Shown here one piece after another: positions 27,128 to 35,860 of a stretch of DNA of 64,000 bases (position 1 is the stretch's first letter; the number at the start of each line of letters is the position of its first letter). The notes below the pieces were generated by a model. It was not told the origin of the DNA. It made no database searches and was given only the letters and a program-made list of their open reading frames with translations. Both the position numbers and the translations under genes were made by a program. The stretch is from contig CAJUDM010000006.1 of assembly GCA_910584915.1 (NCBI GenBank), forward strand, positions 110,936 through 174,935, in the 5' to 3' direction. Origin of the DNA: an uncultured Lachnospiraceae bacterium (GTDB lineage: Bacteria; Bacillota; Clostridia; Lachnospirales; Lachnospiraceae).

Positions 27128-27490
27128 CTATTTTTCTCCTCTGCACTTCGGACAGAGATAAAAGACTTTCAGATCATAGGCCAATATGCCCTCTCCGAGC
27201 TGTCTCTCAAGACTCCCTGTCAGATCATCAAAACTGATATCGGATAACGTCCCGCATTTTTTACATACAAGATGGTCATGCTTTCGGATCTTATCGTAGC
27301 GGTCCGGGGATCCCTCTATGGAAAGCCTGCGGATCATGCCCTCCTGACACAGGGCATTCAAGTTGTTATATACCGTCGCCTGTACAACCCTGGGTTCCGT
27401 CTTTTTCAGTTCTAAAAAAAGCTGTTCCGCTGTCATATGCCTCGCGGACCGGTTGATCAATTCCAGCAGCAGTTTCGCATATTTGCTCAT
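27128..27490 (-). CDS. perR: Fur-family regulator, PerR type
   Basis: Metal-dependent repressor of 120 residues. The winged helix contains HMTAEQLFLELKKTEPRVVQATVYNNLNALCQEGMI; the metal and zinc sites are HDHLVCKKCG and CPKCRGE. It is short at the N-terminus compared with other PerR proteins. Its position upstream of rubredoxin and rubrerythrin genes, 15 bases apart, argues for PerR rather than Fur or Zur. A PerR-box-like site lies at 27515-27529, so it is probably autoregulated. Confidence 0.9.
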   Translation of the reverse strand: MSKYAKLLLELINRSARHMTAEQLFLELKKTEPRVVQATVYNNLNALCQEGMIRRLSIEGSPDRYDKIRKHDHLVCKKCGTLSDISFDDLTGSLERQLGEGILAYDLKVFYLCPKCRGEK

Positions 27491-27514
27491 CTCTTCACCG
27501 CCTTTGTTTTAAAA

Positions 27515-27529
27515 TTATTCTAATTATAA
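27515..27529 (-). promoter_or_regulatory. PerR-box-like operator
   Basis: On the coding strand TTATAATTAGAATAA matches the 7-1-7 PerR consensus TTATAATnATTATAA at 13 of 15 positions counting the free centre. It lies 25 bases upstream of the perR start and would control the whole perR-rubrerythrin transcript; the divergent tepA-like gene starts 180 bases away. Confidence 0.65.
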
Positions 27530-27709
27530 ATTCTTTCCAGTTCTGTGTCAAGCGAATATACTGTTACAAAAGCAGTAACAATTTAACAACAATGCATAAT
27601 TTTCTCTCCGCAGCACATCCTAAGACAAACCGCGAAATCATCAGGCTATTTAAGTCAAAGGTTCCACACACCGGGATAAAAATATGGAATATCAGGAGGA
27701 ATCCATTCA

Positions 27710-28468
27710 GTGAGCGATAAAAAACACAAAAACAGGAAAAAGAATAACAAAAAAGACCAGGAGGATTACCGTATGAGCGATGATAAAAACAAAAAACAGG
27801 AAGAGACAAGGGAAGAGATCCGTGAGAGCGGGCAGCTTATTCTCGACAAAAATAAAAAGAAAAACCACATCCAGCTGATCACGATAATCGGCGAGATCGA
27901 GGGTCACGATAATCTCGGCAGCAACTCCAAAACGACAAAGTATGAACACATCCTGCCCAAACTCGCGGCAGCGGAGGACGATGAGAATATTGACGGGCTG
28001 CTGTTCCTGCTGCACACAATGGGCGGCGATGTGGAGGCAGGGCTCGCCATCGCGGAACTGATCGCGTCCATCAGCAAACCCACAGTATCGCTTGTCCTGG
28101 GCGGTTCCCACTCCATCGGCGTACCGATCGCTGCCAGCACGGACTATTCCTTTATCGTTCCAACGGGCACGATGGTCGTTCATCCGGTGCGCATGAGCGG
28201 CACAGTGATCGGCGCAAAACAGACCTTTGACTATTTCAAGCAGATGCAGGCGCGCATCAGCTGGTTTGTCGCCCACCATTCCGGCATCACCGAAGAGAGG
28301 TTTGAAGAACTGATGATGGAGACAAAGATGCTGACCAAGGACGTCGGTACGATACTGGAGGGATCGGAAGCTGTCGAGGAAGGCATTATCGACGAAGTGG
28401 GCGGCCTTAAGGAGGCGATGGAGGAACTCCAGAGACGGATTGAAAAGCAGAAATCCAATACTCGCTGA
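27710..28468 (+). CDS. TepA-like ClpP-class serine protease
   Basis: Protein of 252 residues related to B. subtilis TepA (YmfB). A very basic/polar N-terminal region (1-50, many Lys/Asn) is followed by a ClpP/crotonase fold: HTMGGDVEAGLAIAELI, catalytic S135 in GGSHSIGVPIA and H158 in VVHPVRM. In known family members it acts in the cytoplasm on signal peptides or sporulation proteins. The start is a GTG at 27710 with AGGAGG twelve bases upstream; an internal ATG at 27773 is possible. No membrane segment is present. Confidence 0.87.
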   Translation: MSDKKHKNRKKNNKKDQEDYRMSDDKNKKQEETREEIRESGQLILDKNKKKNHIQLITIIGEIEGHDNLGSNSKTTKYEHILPKLAAAEDDENIDGLLFLLHTMGGDVEAGLAIAELIASISKPTVSLVLGGSHSIGVPIAASTDYSFIVPTGTMVVHPVRMSGTVIGAKQTFDYFKQMQARISWFVAHHSGITEERFEELMMETKMLTKDVGTILEGSEAVEEGIIDEVGGLKEAMEELQRRIEKQKSNTR

Positions 28469-28533
28469 CGGGCACAGGAACACAGGACGCGCTCCCGCTC
28501 TGATCCTGCCGGCAGAATTCAGAAAAAGCAGGC

Positions 28534-30201
28534 CTACCAGTCAAAATCATCGTCATCCTTTATCTCTAAATCAAACTTCATATCCTCTTCCCTCACCTGA
28601 TAACCGAAATCAGCAGCATGGCGTTTTTTCTTTTTGGGCACGGGTAAGGGATTATGCAGCGGTGCACCGGGGGGCGGAGCTGCCTGCTCCCGCTTTTTCC
28701 CCGACATGCCTGCGGATACATTTTTTTCCGACAGCTGCACTTCTTTTTCCGCCTCAGATTTATCCGCAGTATCTGTGTTTTTTCGACTCTCCGGTTCTCT
28801 CGGGACATCCGCTTTTTTCTCAGTATCTGATCTTTTCACCACATCGGCCTGTTTTCTGATACCGGATTTATCCGCACAGGTTTCTTTTTTCTCAGTGCTC
28901 TCATCTTCATCGTCCTCACCGTCTCTAACTGTTTTCCTCTCCTCCGGGACTTCTTCCGGCAGCCGCACCACCCCGTATGAGCCAAGCCCTGCCAGCATAG
29001 CCCATCCCAAAGTGATCACCATCTGTCCATCCAGTTTAAAAAACGAAGCCATTGACAAACCGTATGCCAGAAACAGATTGACGATAAATGCACTGCACTG
29101 ATTTCTCTTCCACAGAAAAAAGGAGGGGACGACAAAAAAAGCTGTCGAAATGACGATCAGGGAGCCCACCATAGTCACATCGGGCAAGAGAAATCCCTGT
29201 TGGAAAAAAGAGGCCTCAAAACCCGCTCCACGCAGATAGAATGGGATAAATTCCGACAGATATTCTCCAAACGCCATCTTTCCGCTCAAAGACAATGCCA
29301 GTACAGACAGCAAAAATCCGCCCATCCCGCCAAGCAATGTGGACAGCCCTGCAAATAACGCCTGCCTTACTTTCTTCCTCCCCAAAGAAAACAACACACC
29401 AAAAAGGAGATACAGGGATATCCCATACGGATCAAGATAACATAAAAATCCAATGTAAAGCCCCGACAAAAAAATCAGAATATACCGCGCCGGGTGTAAC
29501 GCCTCCCTCTCTCTCACCAGCCGGTACAATGCTCCCGTCAGACTGAATCCAAACAGATACAGCGCAAGATAAAACAACTCCGGCGTCAGAGAAAAGACAT
29601 AGCGCAGGGAGACCGGCACAAAAGCAAATGCCGCCATCGAAAACGCCGCGGAGAAAGCGCCCGCAAACGCCCGCATACCTGTATATAAAAACAAAAGGCA
29701 GATAAAAAACAGAACGATCTGCAGCACGATCCCGGCAAAAGGCGTATTGCCGAAGATCAGCAGCATAACACGCAGCAGACAGGTATAAAGCCAGGACGCA
29801 CCGTGCATGGAAAACGGAACACTTTTTCCGTCGGAGACCAGCGCCAGTCTGTAGTAACTGTCATCTTCCAATGTAAGAGGAGTATGATATACCAGAAAAA
29901 ATGCAAGATATGCCACTATGCCTGCCAGGATCAACGCCGGCAGCATAACGCCAAACACCGCCCTCCATTTATTTATATCGCGGATGTGCCTTTCGATCTC
30001 CACACAGACTGTCCGAAGCGCTATAAATACCGCCGCAGTGAATACAAGATAGACGCATACCGCCCCCACAATACCCGGAAGAGGCCAGCCCGTCATATCG
30101 GAAATACCCGCCGATTGAAGGCAAAAGACGATGCCAAGGCAGCAAAGCGGCACAAAAGCCGCCCAGATTATATAGCTGAATACACTTTTTTTCAGATTCA
30201 T
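28534..30201 (-). CDS. Polytopic membrane protein, GT-C (GtrC-like) glycosyltransferase candidate
   Basis: Protein of 555 residues with about ten membrane helices in the first 410 residues and a charged Lys/Glu-rich cytoplasmic tail (EKKETCADKSGIRKQADVVKRSDTEKKA). An early loop has the acidic LEDDSYYRLAL, as in lipid-linked-sugar glycosyltransferases of the GT-C type. It lies 79 bases downstream of a GtrB-like gene, the usual pairing in which one protein makes undecaprenyl-phosphate-sugar and the other transfers the sugar outside the cell. The assignment rests on topology and context. The ribosome binding site is weak. Confidence 0.65.
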   Translation of the reverse strand: MNLKKSVFSYIIWAAFVPLCCLGIVFCLQSAGISDMTGWPLPGIVGAVCVYLVFTAAVFIALRTVCVEIERHIRDINKWRAVFGVMLPALILAGIVAYLAFFLVYHTPLTLEDDSYYRLALVSDGKSVPFSMHGASWLYTCLLRVMLLIFGNTPFAGIVLQIVLFFICLLFLYTGMRAFAGAFSAAFSMAAFAFVPVSLRYVFSLTPELFYLALYLFGFSLTGALYRLVREREALHPARYILIFLSGLYIGFLCYLDPYGISLYLLFGVLFSLGRKKVRQALFAGLSTLLGGMGGFLLSVLALSLSGKMAFGEYLSEFIPFYLRGAGFEASFFQQGFLLPDVTMVGSLIVISTAFFVVPSFFLWKRNQCSAFIVNLFLAYGLSMASFFKLDGQMVITLGWAMLAGLGSYGVVRLPEEVPEERKTVRDGEDDEDESTEKKETCADKSGIRKQADVVKRSDTEKKADVPREPESRKNTDTADKSEAEKEVQLSEKNVSAGMSGKKREQAAPPPGAPLHNPLPVPKKKKRHAADFGYQVREEDMKFDLEIKDDDDFDW

Positions 30202-30280
30202 AAGTTTCCCGAGACGGCCTCACTCCGCCGTCTGTTTTATCTTTCTTTATTTCCGCGGGCAACAGGCCGGATGGCCATGT

Positions 30281-31291
30281 TTAAAGCCGATCAGAATTGG
30301 CATGGGCATCTGGCGACTGCCGTGATTCCACCGATCCCATGGAATGTCGTTCATTCAAAAAGGTTTCAATATTATATCTTGGCCTCTGTTTTACCTCGAT
30401 ATAGATCTTGCCGATATACTGTCCGATCAGCCCGATGCTGACAAGCTGCACGCCGCCCAAAAACCAGATGGACAGGATCAGAGATGTCCAGCCCGCCGTC
30501 ACATGCCCGGTAAAATAACTCCACAAGGCGTATACTGCCGCCAGAAAACACAGACAGATGATCATAACGCCAAACGCCGTGATCAGGCTGATTGGCTTTA
30601 CACTGAAAGAACTGATCCCGTTAAATGCCAGCGCCAGCATTTTCTTCAGCGGATACTTTGATTCACCCGCCACCCGTTCCTTTCTCTCGTAGTAGACGCA
30701 ATCCGTCTGGTAGCCGATCAACGGCATCATTCCCCGCAGGAACAGATTGGATTCCTTGTACTTCGCGAACTGTTCCACGGCGCGTTTTGACATCAGCCGA
30801 AAATCCGCATGGTTGTACACCGTTTTCACGCCCATCACAGCCATCATCTTATAAAAACTCTGAGCGGTAAACCGCTTGAAAAAGGAATCGGAAGACCTGT
30901 CGTTGCGGACGCCGTACACAATATCGTTTCCGGCATGAAACTTGTCGATCATCTCTTCGATCACCGTCACATCATCCTGCAGATCCGCATCGATGGAAAC
31001 CGTCACATCACTGTAGTCCTTCGCCGTGATCAGTCCTGCTGTCAGCGCAAACTGATGCCCCACATTTCCCGCCAGCTTTAAGCCCTTGACATTCTCATAC
31101 AGTCTGTGCTCTTCCTCGATCAGCTCCCAGGTCTTATCCTTGCTGCCGTCATCCACAAAGAGTACAAAACTGTCCCCGGCGATCTTCTGTTTCCCGATCA
31201 AATCCTGCAGCACACCCCGCAGCGCCTCCGAGGAGATCTTCATCACCGCCTCCTCATTATAACAGGGTACTACCAGCGCAAGTCTGTCCAT
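30281..31291 (-). CDS. GT2 glycosyltransferase, GtrB/DPM-like
   Basis: Membrane-bound glycosyltransferase of 336 residues. The catalytic domain has VVPCYNEE, FVDDGSKDKTW and the metal-binding SIDADLQDD, followed by ERVAGESKYPLKKMLALAFNGISSFSVKP and two membrane helices near 235-300. This is the polyprenyl-phosphate glucosyl/mannosyl transferase pattern (GtrB, CsbB, YkcC). AAAGGA precedes the ATG. It should load sugar on undecaprenyl phosphate for the next gene product. Confidence 0.92.
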   Translation of the reverse strand: MDRLALVVPCYNEEAVMKISSEALRGVLQDLIGKQKIAGDSFVLFVDDGSKDKTWELIEEEHRLYENVKGLKLAGNVGHQFALTAGLITAKDYSDVTVSIDADLQDDVTVIEEMIDKFHAGNDIVYGVRNDRSSDSFFKRFTAQSFYKMMAVMGVKTVYNHADFRLMSKRAVEQFAKYKESNLFLRGMMPLIGYQTDCVYYERKERVAGESKYPLKKMLALAFNGISSFSVKPISLITAFGVMIICLCFLAAVYALWSYFTGHVTAGWTSLILSIWFLGGVQLVSIGLIGQYIGKIYIEVKQRPRYNIETFLNERHSMGSVESRQSPDAHANSDRL

Positions 31292-31483
31292 GCTTTCTGT
31301 CCTTTCCGTATCTGTTCCATTACAGTGAAGGCGGATGGATGAACCGCCCTCTGTTCCTGTACACGAAATGCATTCACTGTATCTATAAGGCTACACTAGG
31401 AGACGAAAGATATCTCACCGGAATATTTGCCGGTTATCCTCCGTTTCCTCTGACGATCACAACTCCATCCGGCAGCCTGCGGA

Positions 31484-32776
31484 TCACACTGTCTCCAGCG
31501 CCTGTGCCAGATCTGCGATGATATCATCCGCGTTCTCGATCCCCACCGAAAGCCTGATCAGATCCGGTGCGACGCCCGCCTCCACAAGCTGTTCATCTGT
31601 CATCTGCCTGTGGGTATGGCTGGCGGGATGCAGCACGCAGGTCTTGGAATCCGCCACATGGGTAGCGATCACAGCCAGATGCAGCTTATCCATCATCTCT
31701 CCCGCCGCCGCTCTGCCGCCCTTTAAGCCAAAGGCGATCACACCGCAGGTTCCCGACGGCATATATTTCTGTGCAAGATCATAATACTTGTTTCCTGGCA
31801 GGCCCGGGTAATTGACCCATGCCACCTTCTCATGGCTTTCTAAAAACCGTGCCACTTTCAGCGCATTGCTGCAATGTCTCTCCATGCGAAGCGCCAGCGT
31901 CTCCAGCCCCAGATTCAGCAAAAAAGCGTGCATTGGAGACTGGATAGAGCCAAGATCCCGCATCAGCTGGGAAGTCGCCTTTGTGATATAGGCGCCCCTG
32001 CCGAATTTTTCCGTATAGACGATACCGTGATAGGACTCATCGGGCGTACACAGTCCCGGATATTTATCGGGATAAGCCGCCCAGTCAAAATTACCGGAAT
32101 CCACGATACAGCCGCCCACCGCGGCACCGTGCCCGTCCATATATTTTGTGGTCGAGTGGGTTATGATATCCGCGCCCCAGTCAAAAGGACTGCAGTTTAC
32201 CGGCGTGGCAAATGTATTGTCCACGATCAGCAGACAGTGATGGGCATGGGCAAGCTTCGCAAACTTTTCAATGTCCAGCACCACTAACGCCGGATTTGCT
32301 ATCGTCTCCGCAAACACACATTTCGTATTCTCCTGAAATGCCTTTTCCAGCTCTTCAGCCGGCGCGTCGGGATCAACCACGGTGCAGGATATTCCCATCT
32401 TTTTCATCGTACAGGTCAAAAGATTGAAGGTACCGCCGTAGACTGTGGAGGACATCACCATATGATCTCCCGCCTCACAGATATTGAACACCGCGTAATA
32501 GTTTGCCGCCTGTCCGGAACTCGTCAGCATCGCTGCAAAGCCGCCCTCCAGCTCACAGATCTTCTGTGCCGCCATATCGTTGGTGGGATTCTGCAGTCTG
32601 GTATAGAAATAACCGGAATCCTCCAAGTCAAAAAGCCTGCCCATCTGCTCCGAACTGTCATACTTAAAGGTCGTGCTCTGTATGATCGGCGAAAGTCTCG
32701 GCTGCCCGTTCCCCGGCTTCCAGCCCGCCTGCACACAGATAGTATCTTTTTTATACTGATCCATATTGATAACCAT
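31484..32776 (-). CDS. O-acetylhomoserine sulfhydrylase
   Basis: PLP-dependent Cys/Met metabolism enzyme of 430 residues, converting O-acetylhomoserine and sulfide (or methanethiol) to homocysteine (or methionine). The PLP lysine is in THSTTKYMDGHG (about K209); YFYTRLQNPTNDMAAQKICELEGG and LIRLSVGIENADDI are family hallmarks. The length fits MetY better than the shorter cystathionine synthases. ATG at 32776 or four codons later. No SAM riboswitch is recognisable in the 100 bases upstream. Confidence 0.93.
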   Translation of the reverse strand: MVINMDQYKKDTICVQAGWKPGNGQPRLSPIIQSTTFKYDSSEQMGRLFDLEDSGYFYTRLQNPTNDMAAQKICELEGGFAAMLTSSGQAANYYAVFNICEAGDHMVMSSTVYGGTFNLLTCTMKKMGISCTVVDPDAPAEELEKAFQENTKCVFAETIANPALVVLDIEKFAKLAHAHHCLLIVDNTFATPVNCSPFDWGADIITHSTTKYMDGHGAAVGGCIVDSGNFDWAAYPDKYPGLCTPDESYHGIVYTEKFGRGAYITKATSQLMRDLGSIQSPMHAFLLNLGLETLALRMERHCSNALKVARFLESHEKVAWVNYPGLPGNKYYDLAQKYMPSGTCGVIAFGLKGGRAAAGEMMDKLHLAVIATHVADSKTCVLHPASHTHRQMTDEQLVEAGVAPDLIRLSVGIENADDIIADLAQALETV

Positions 32777-32879
32777 GCCCTTTCCAAAGCCTGACGCTCA
32801 GTTTCCTTAAAAACTCCTGCGGCGTATCTTTTCCCAAAAACCGGATACCGCCTGCCGGAAAATGTATCAACCTGTCCTC

Positions 32880-33854
32880 TTACTTCCGCCCTCCGGACAT
32901 ATATTCCTTCCGCAGTTCTTCCATCATCTCACAGTAAGTCTCCCTGCATTCCTCCTGTGCCCCGGCTCTGATATAAGCCACACAGGGAGCAAGATAATGA
33001 TTCCAGAGCCAGATATATTTTGCCTGCGCCCCGGCATCTTTCGCGATCCGCTTCACAAGCGTCGGTGCGATGTCATAATACTCCTCGATCAGAGCCCGCC
33101 CCTCCTCTGTTGCGGACAGGTAATTGTCGCGGAACTCCTTTATCAGGCGCAGTTCCTCACAATCGCTGCCCTTGTTCAGATTCCGGCAGACCGCAGTCGT
33201 AACATAGCAGAGTTTTCTCTTAAATCCTTTGACAATAGAGTCATAGTCGGAGGCAATGATATTGCTGTCCTTAAAGCTTTTCCCCCATTCTTTGCAGATC
33301 GCATCCGCCAGTTCATCCGCCTTTTTCCCGCCGATCTCCTTGATGGATGGCAGCACATAGACAGCCATAAACATATTTTTATCCATCTGCACCGTAAATT
33401 TCTCGTTCTTTTTCTTCACCTGCGCAAGCGCCGCTTCCTGTTCTCTGATAAAGCCGCCCGCTATCTGATGATAGATCCCGTCAAGGCTTTCTATATCATC
33501 CGGCGCATTGTCAAAGACCAGTTTGATCGCGGTATAAAAAGCATAATTCTCCTCTTTATAGCGCTCAAACAGTTCATGATAGGAATCCTTTTTAAAAGCC
33601 CGCACCCTGGCGGAACAATCCCTGCACGCCCCTTCGACATGTTCCAGCACAAAATTCAGATTTTCATAACATTTGCCTGCATCTCTCTTCTTTTCAGGCG
33701 CTGTGCCAGACGCACTTTCTGTCTCCTGACAGACCACGCCTGCGGCTGTCAGGTCGATCCTTCCACCGCAGAACATACACAGGATCGACTCCCTGCCTGC
33801 GGGTGCCTGCATCTCTTCATTGCAGTGAGGACATTTGATCAAAACGGTTTCCAT
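32880..33854 (-). CDS. Zinc-ribbon protein with CFI-box-like C-terminal region
   Basis: Protein of 324 residues. The N-terminus is a zinc ribbon (CPHCNEEM, CMFCGGRIDL). The centre is helical and charged. Near 213-280, CYVTTAVCRNLNKGSDCEELRLIKEFRDNYL, then GRALIEEYYDIAPTLV follows the order of the CFI-box C-terminal module (CFIATA, LRxFRDxYL, YYxxSPxxA). The module's function is unknown. It lies between metY and yebC on the same strand. No membrane segment is seen. Confidence 0.65.
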   Translation of the reverse strand: METVLIKCPHCNEEMQAPAGRESILCMFCGGRIDLTAAGVVCQETESASGTAPEKKRDAGKCYENLNFVLEHVEGACRDCSARVRAFKKDSYHELFERYKEENYAFYTAIKLVFDNAPDDIESLDGIYHQIAGGFIREQEAALAQVKKKNEKFTVQMDKNMFMAVYVLPSIKEIGGKKADELADAICKEWGKSFKDSNIIASDYDSIVKGFKRKLCYVTTAVCRNLNKGSDCEELRLIKEFRDNYLSATEEGRALIEEYYDIAPTLVKRIAKDAGAQAKYIWLWNHYLAPCVAYIRAGAQEECRETYCEMMEELRKEYMSGGRK

Positions 33855-33881
33855 GGTTTATCCTTTCTGTGAGGGCGTTAT

Positions 33882-33931
33882 GATCTGCAGAAACTTAACA
33901 GCCGGCAAAGCTTGCACTGTACCTGCAGATC
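33882..33931. repeat. 9-bp inverted repeat after yebC
   Basis: GATCTGCAG (33882-33890) and CTGCAGATC (33923-33931) form a perfect stem with a 32-base loop between yebC and the zinc-ribbon gene. It lacks a T run, so a processing or operator role is as likely as termination. Confidence 0.4.
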
Positions 33932-33939
33932 GCAGCATT

Positions 33940-34668
33940 TTATTCGTTCCAGTTGTGGTATACTGCCTGGACATCATCGTCGTCTTCCAGCAGGTCCAGT
34001 GTTTTCTGAAGATTCTTTACGGCATTCTCATCTGTCAGGTCCACATAATTCTGAGGGATCATCGTCACTTCCGCGGAAACCATGGAAATGCCTGCCGCCT
34101 CCAACGCCTGCCTCACGGCCTCACAGTCATCCGGCGCCGTCAGCACCTCATAGCTGTCATCCTCCTCGTTAAAATCCTCCGCGCCGGCATCCAGAGCCAG
34201 CATCATCAGTTCATCCGCCTCCGTGTCGCACTCTTCCTTGTCAATGATGATCTGCCCGCGCTTGTCGAACATGTAGGATACACAGCCCTGCGTGCCCACA
34301 TTGCCCTGCCCCTTGGTAAACGCGTTCCTGACATTCGCCGCGGTACGGTTCTTATTGTCCGTCAGCGCGTCCACGATGATCGCGATCCCGCTCGGACCGT
34401 ATCCCTCATAAGTCACATACTCATAGTTGACGTTGCCGTCCTCGCCCGCCGCCTTTTTGATGCCGCGCTCGATCGTATCGTTGGGCATATTGTTCGCCTT
34501 TGCCTTCGCCACGACCTGCGCCAGTTTAAAGTTGTTCGCAGGATCAGGGCCTCCCTCTTTCACCGCCACGGCGATCTCCCTTCCGATGATCGTAAAGATC
34601 TTTCCCTTCGCCGCGTCGTTCTTTTCCTTCTTGTGCTTGATATTTGCAAATTTTGAATGTCCTGACAT
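33940..34668 (-). CDS. yebC: YebC/PmpR family protein
   Basis: Protein of 242 residues, near the usual length. [26 protein letters not shown] opens the family; GPGGxxP-type loop appears as [13 protein letters not shown], and the C-terminus has [32 protein letters not shown]. YebC proteins were described as transcription regulators and more recently linked to translation of proline-rich stretches. The ATG at 34668 is nine bases after AAAGGAG; the ATG at 34677 is inside the spacing. Confidence 0.95.
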   Translation of the reverse strand: MSGHSKFANIKHKKEKNDAAKGKIFTIIGREIAVAVKEGGPDPANNFKLAQVVAKAKANNMPNDTIERGIKKAAGEDGNVNYEYVTYEGYGPSGIAIIVDALTDNKNRTAANVRNAFTKGQGNVGTQGCVSYMFDKRGQIIIDKEECDTEADELMMLALDAGAEDFNEEDDSYEVLTAPDDCEAVRQALEAAGISMVSAEVTMIPQNYVDLTDENAVKNLQKTLDLLEDDDDVQAVYHNWNE

Positions 34669-34730
34669 CTGTGTCATCTCCTTTATTATGTATCTTTATG
34701 CTTTTTTAATCTCCCGGTTCGCCTCCGCGG

Positions 34731-35621
34731 TCATTGCGCCAAAATCTCGTCTGTCTGCGCCTGCTTCACCACGAGCACCTTTTCGATCCTTCTGTTTTCC
34801 ACCTTCAGGATCTGGAACTTAAAGCCGCCTACCACAACGGAAAAATCCTCATGTTCCTCCGGTATCCTGTCCATCTTCGCGATCAGAAAACCGTTCAGCG
34901 TGTCAAATTCCTCCTCCTCAAAATCGATACCAAAACGTTCCTCCAGTTCTCTCAACTCGGACATACCGTCGATCACATATTCGTCCCGTCCCTTTTTCTG
35001 GATATGGCTCTCCTCCTCGTCATATTCGTCCAGAATATTGCCGACGATCTCCTCCAGAATATCCTCCATCGTCACCAGTCCCGCACTCTGTCCGTACTCA
35101 TCGATGACGATCGCCATCTGCACTTTCTTCTGCTGCATCTCCCGGAACAACGTGTCGATCTTTTTCTTTTCTGTCACAAAAACAGCCTTCCTGAGCAGAT
35201 CCGGGATATCCTTAACCGCCATCTTCCGGTTTGCCGCAATCCGATTCATCCGAAATGCGTCCTTTAAAAATAAGATGCCGACAATGTGGTCAATGTTTTC
35301 CTCATAGACAGGAAATCTGCTGTTTGTACCGTCCAGCATAAAATCCAGCGCCTCTTTCAATGTCATTTCAGCTGAGACCGCTGTGATCTGAGAACGGTGT
35401 GTCATGATATCTCCCGCTTCCTTGTCATTCAGGGCAAAGATGTTGGAGATCATCTCCGCCTCATCATCCTCGATAGTTCCCTGCTCCTGGCCTTCACTGA
35501 CCATGGTCAGGATATCTTCCTCCACTTCCTCCGGCTTACCATGCCGTCTACTTTCCAATCCTTTTTTAACTGATCTTACGATGGCACCCAGCCTGAAAGT
35601 ATCAGGGTTTCCATCAGCCAT
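34731..35621 (-). CDS. CorC/HlyC-like CBS domain protein
   Basis: Soluble protein of 296 residues lacking the membrane DUF21 domain of longer relatives. Two CBS domains (about 70-190: IMTHRSQITAVSAEMTLKEALDFMLDGTNSRFPVYEENID and VFVTEKKKIDTLFREMQQKKVQMAIVIDEYGQSAGLVTMEDILEEIVG) are followed by a CorC_HlyC domain (VIDGMSELRELEERFG, GFKFQILKVENRRIEKVLV). The family is connected to magnesium and cobalt efflux. AAGGAG lies eight bases upstream. Confidence 0.9.
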   Translation of the reverse strand: MADGNPDTFRLGAIVRSVKKGLESRRHGKPEEVEEDILTMVSEGQEQGTIEDDEAEMISNIFALNDKEAGDIMTHRSQITAVSAEMTLKEALDFMLDGTNSRFPVYEENIDHIVGILFLKDAFRMNRIAANRKMAVKDIPDLLRKAVFVTEKKKIDTLFREMQQKKVQMAIVIDEYGQSAGLVTMEDILEEIVGNILDEYDEEESHIQKKGRDEYVIDGMSELRELEERFGIDFEEEEFDTLNGFLIAKMDRIPEEHEDFSVVVGGFKFQILKVENRRIEKVLVVKQAQTDEILAQ

Positions 35622-35761
35622 TTTCTCATCTCCTTATATCTGTTCAGATTATACTACAATATCGGCAGATATTATACCATTTATCCTTTGTCCAGTCAAT
35701 AAGCAAAACTGAATGCGGATCATGGCGGGTGACAGTTCAGCCTTCCAATATTCCGTAAGTA

Positions 35762-35845
35762 AAATCGCTCTGCAAGCGATTTCGCGGGTCGTGCAGGCGC
35801 CAAAATGCGCTGATAACATCAAAAGCCCCGAAAACTCGGGGCTTT
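35762..35845 (-). terminator. Tandem terminators of the carbohydrate operon
   Basis: AAAGCCCC-GAAAACTC-GGGGCTTT (35822-35845) is a GC-rich stem that, read on the minus strand, ends in TTTT, 16 bases after the alcohol dehydrogenase stop. A second stem AAATCGC-TCTGCAA-GCGATTT (35762-35782), also followed by TTTT on the minus strand, lies 40 bases further on. The DNA between them has no gene. Confidence 0.8.
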
Positions 35846-35860
35846 GCACACAGCAGCCGG

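Noticed and set aside
32777..32879. SAM riboswitch or T-box upstream of the sulfhydrylase
   Set aside because: The gap is only about 100 bases and shows none of the conserved helices or T-box sequence.
32862..33872. 336-codon plus-strand frame opposite the zinc-ribbon gene
   Set aside because: The minus-strand frame has zinc-ribbon motifs and a start; the plus frame has none.
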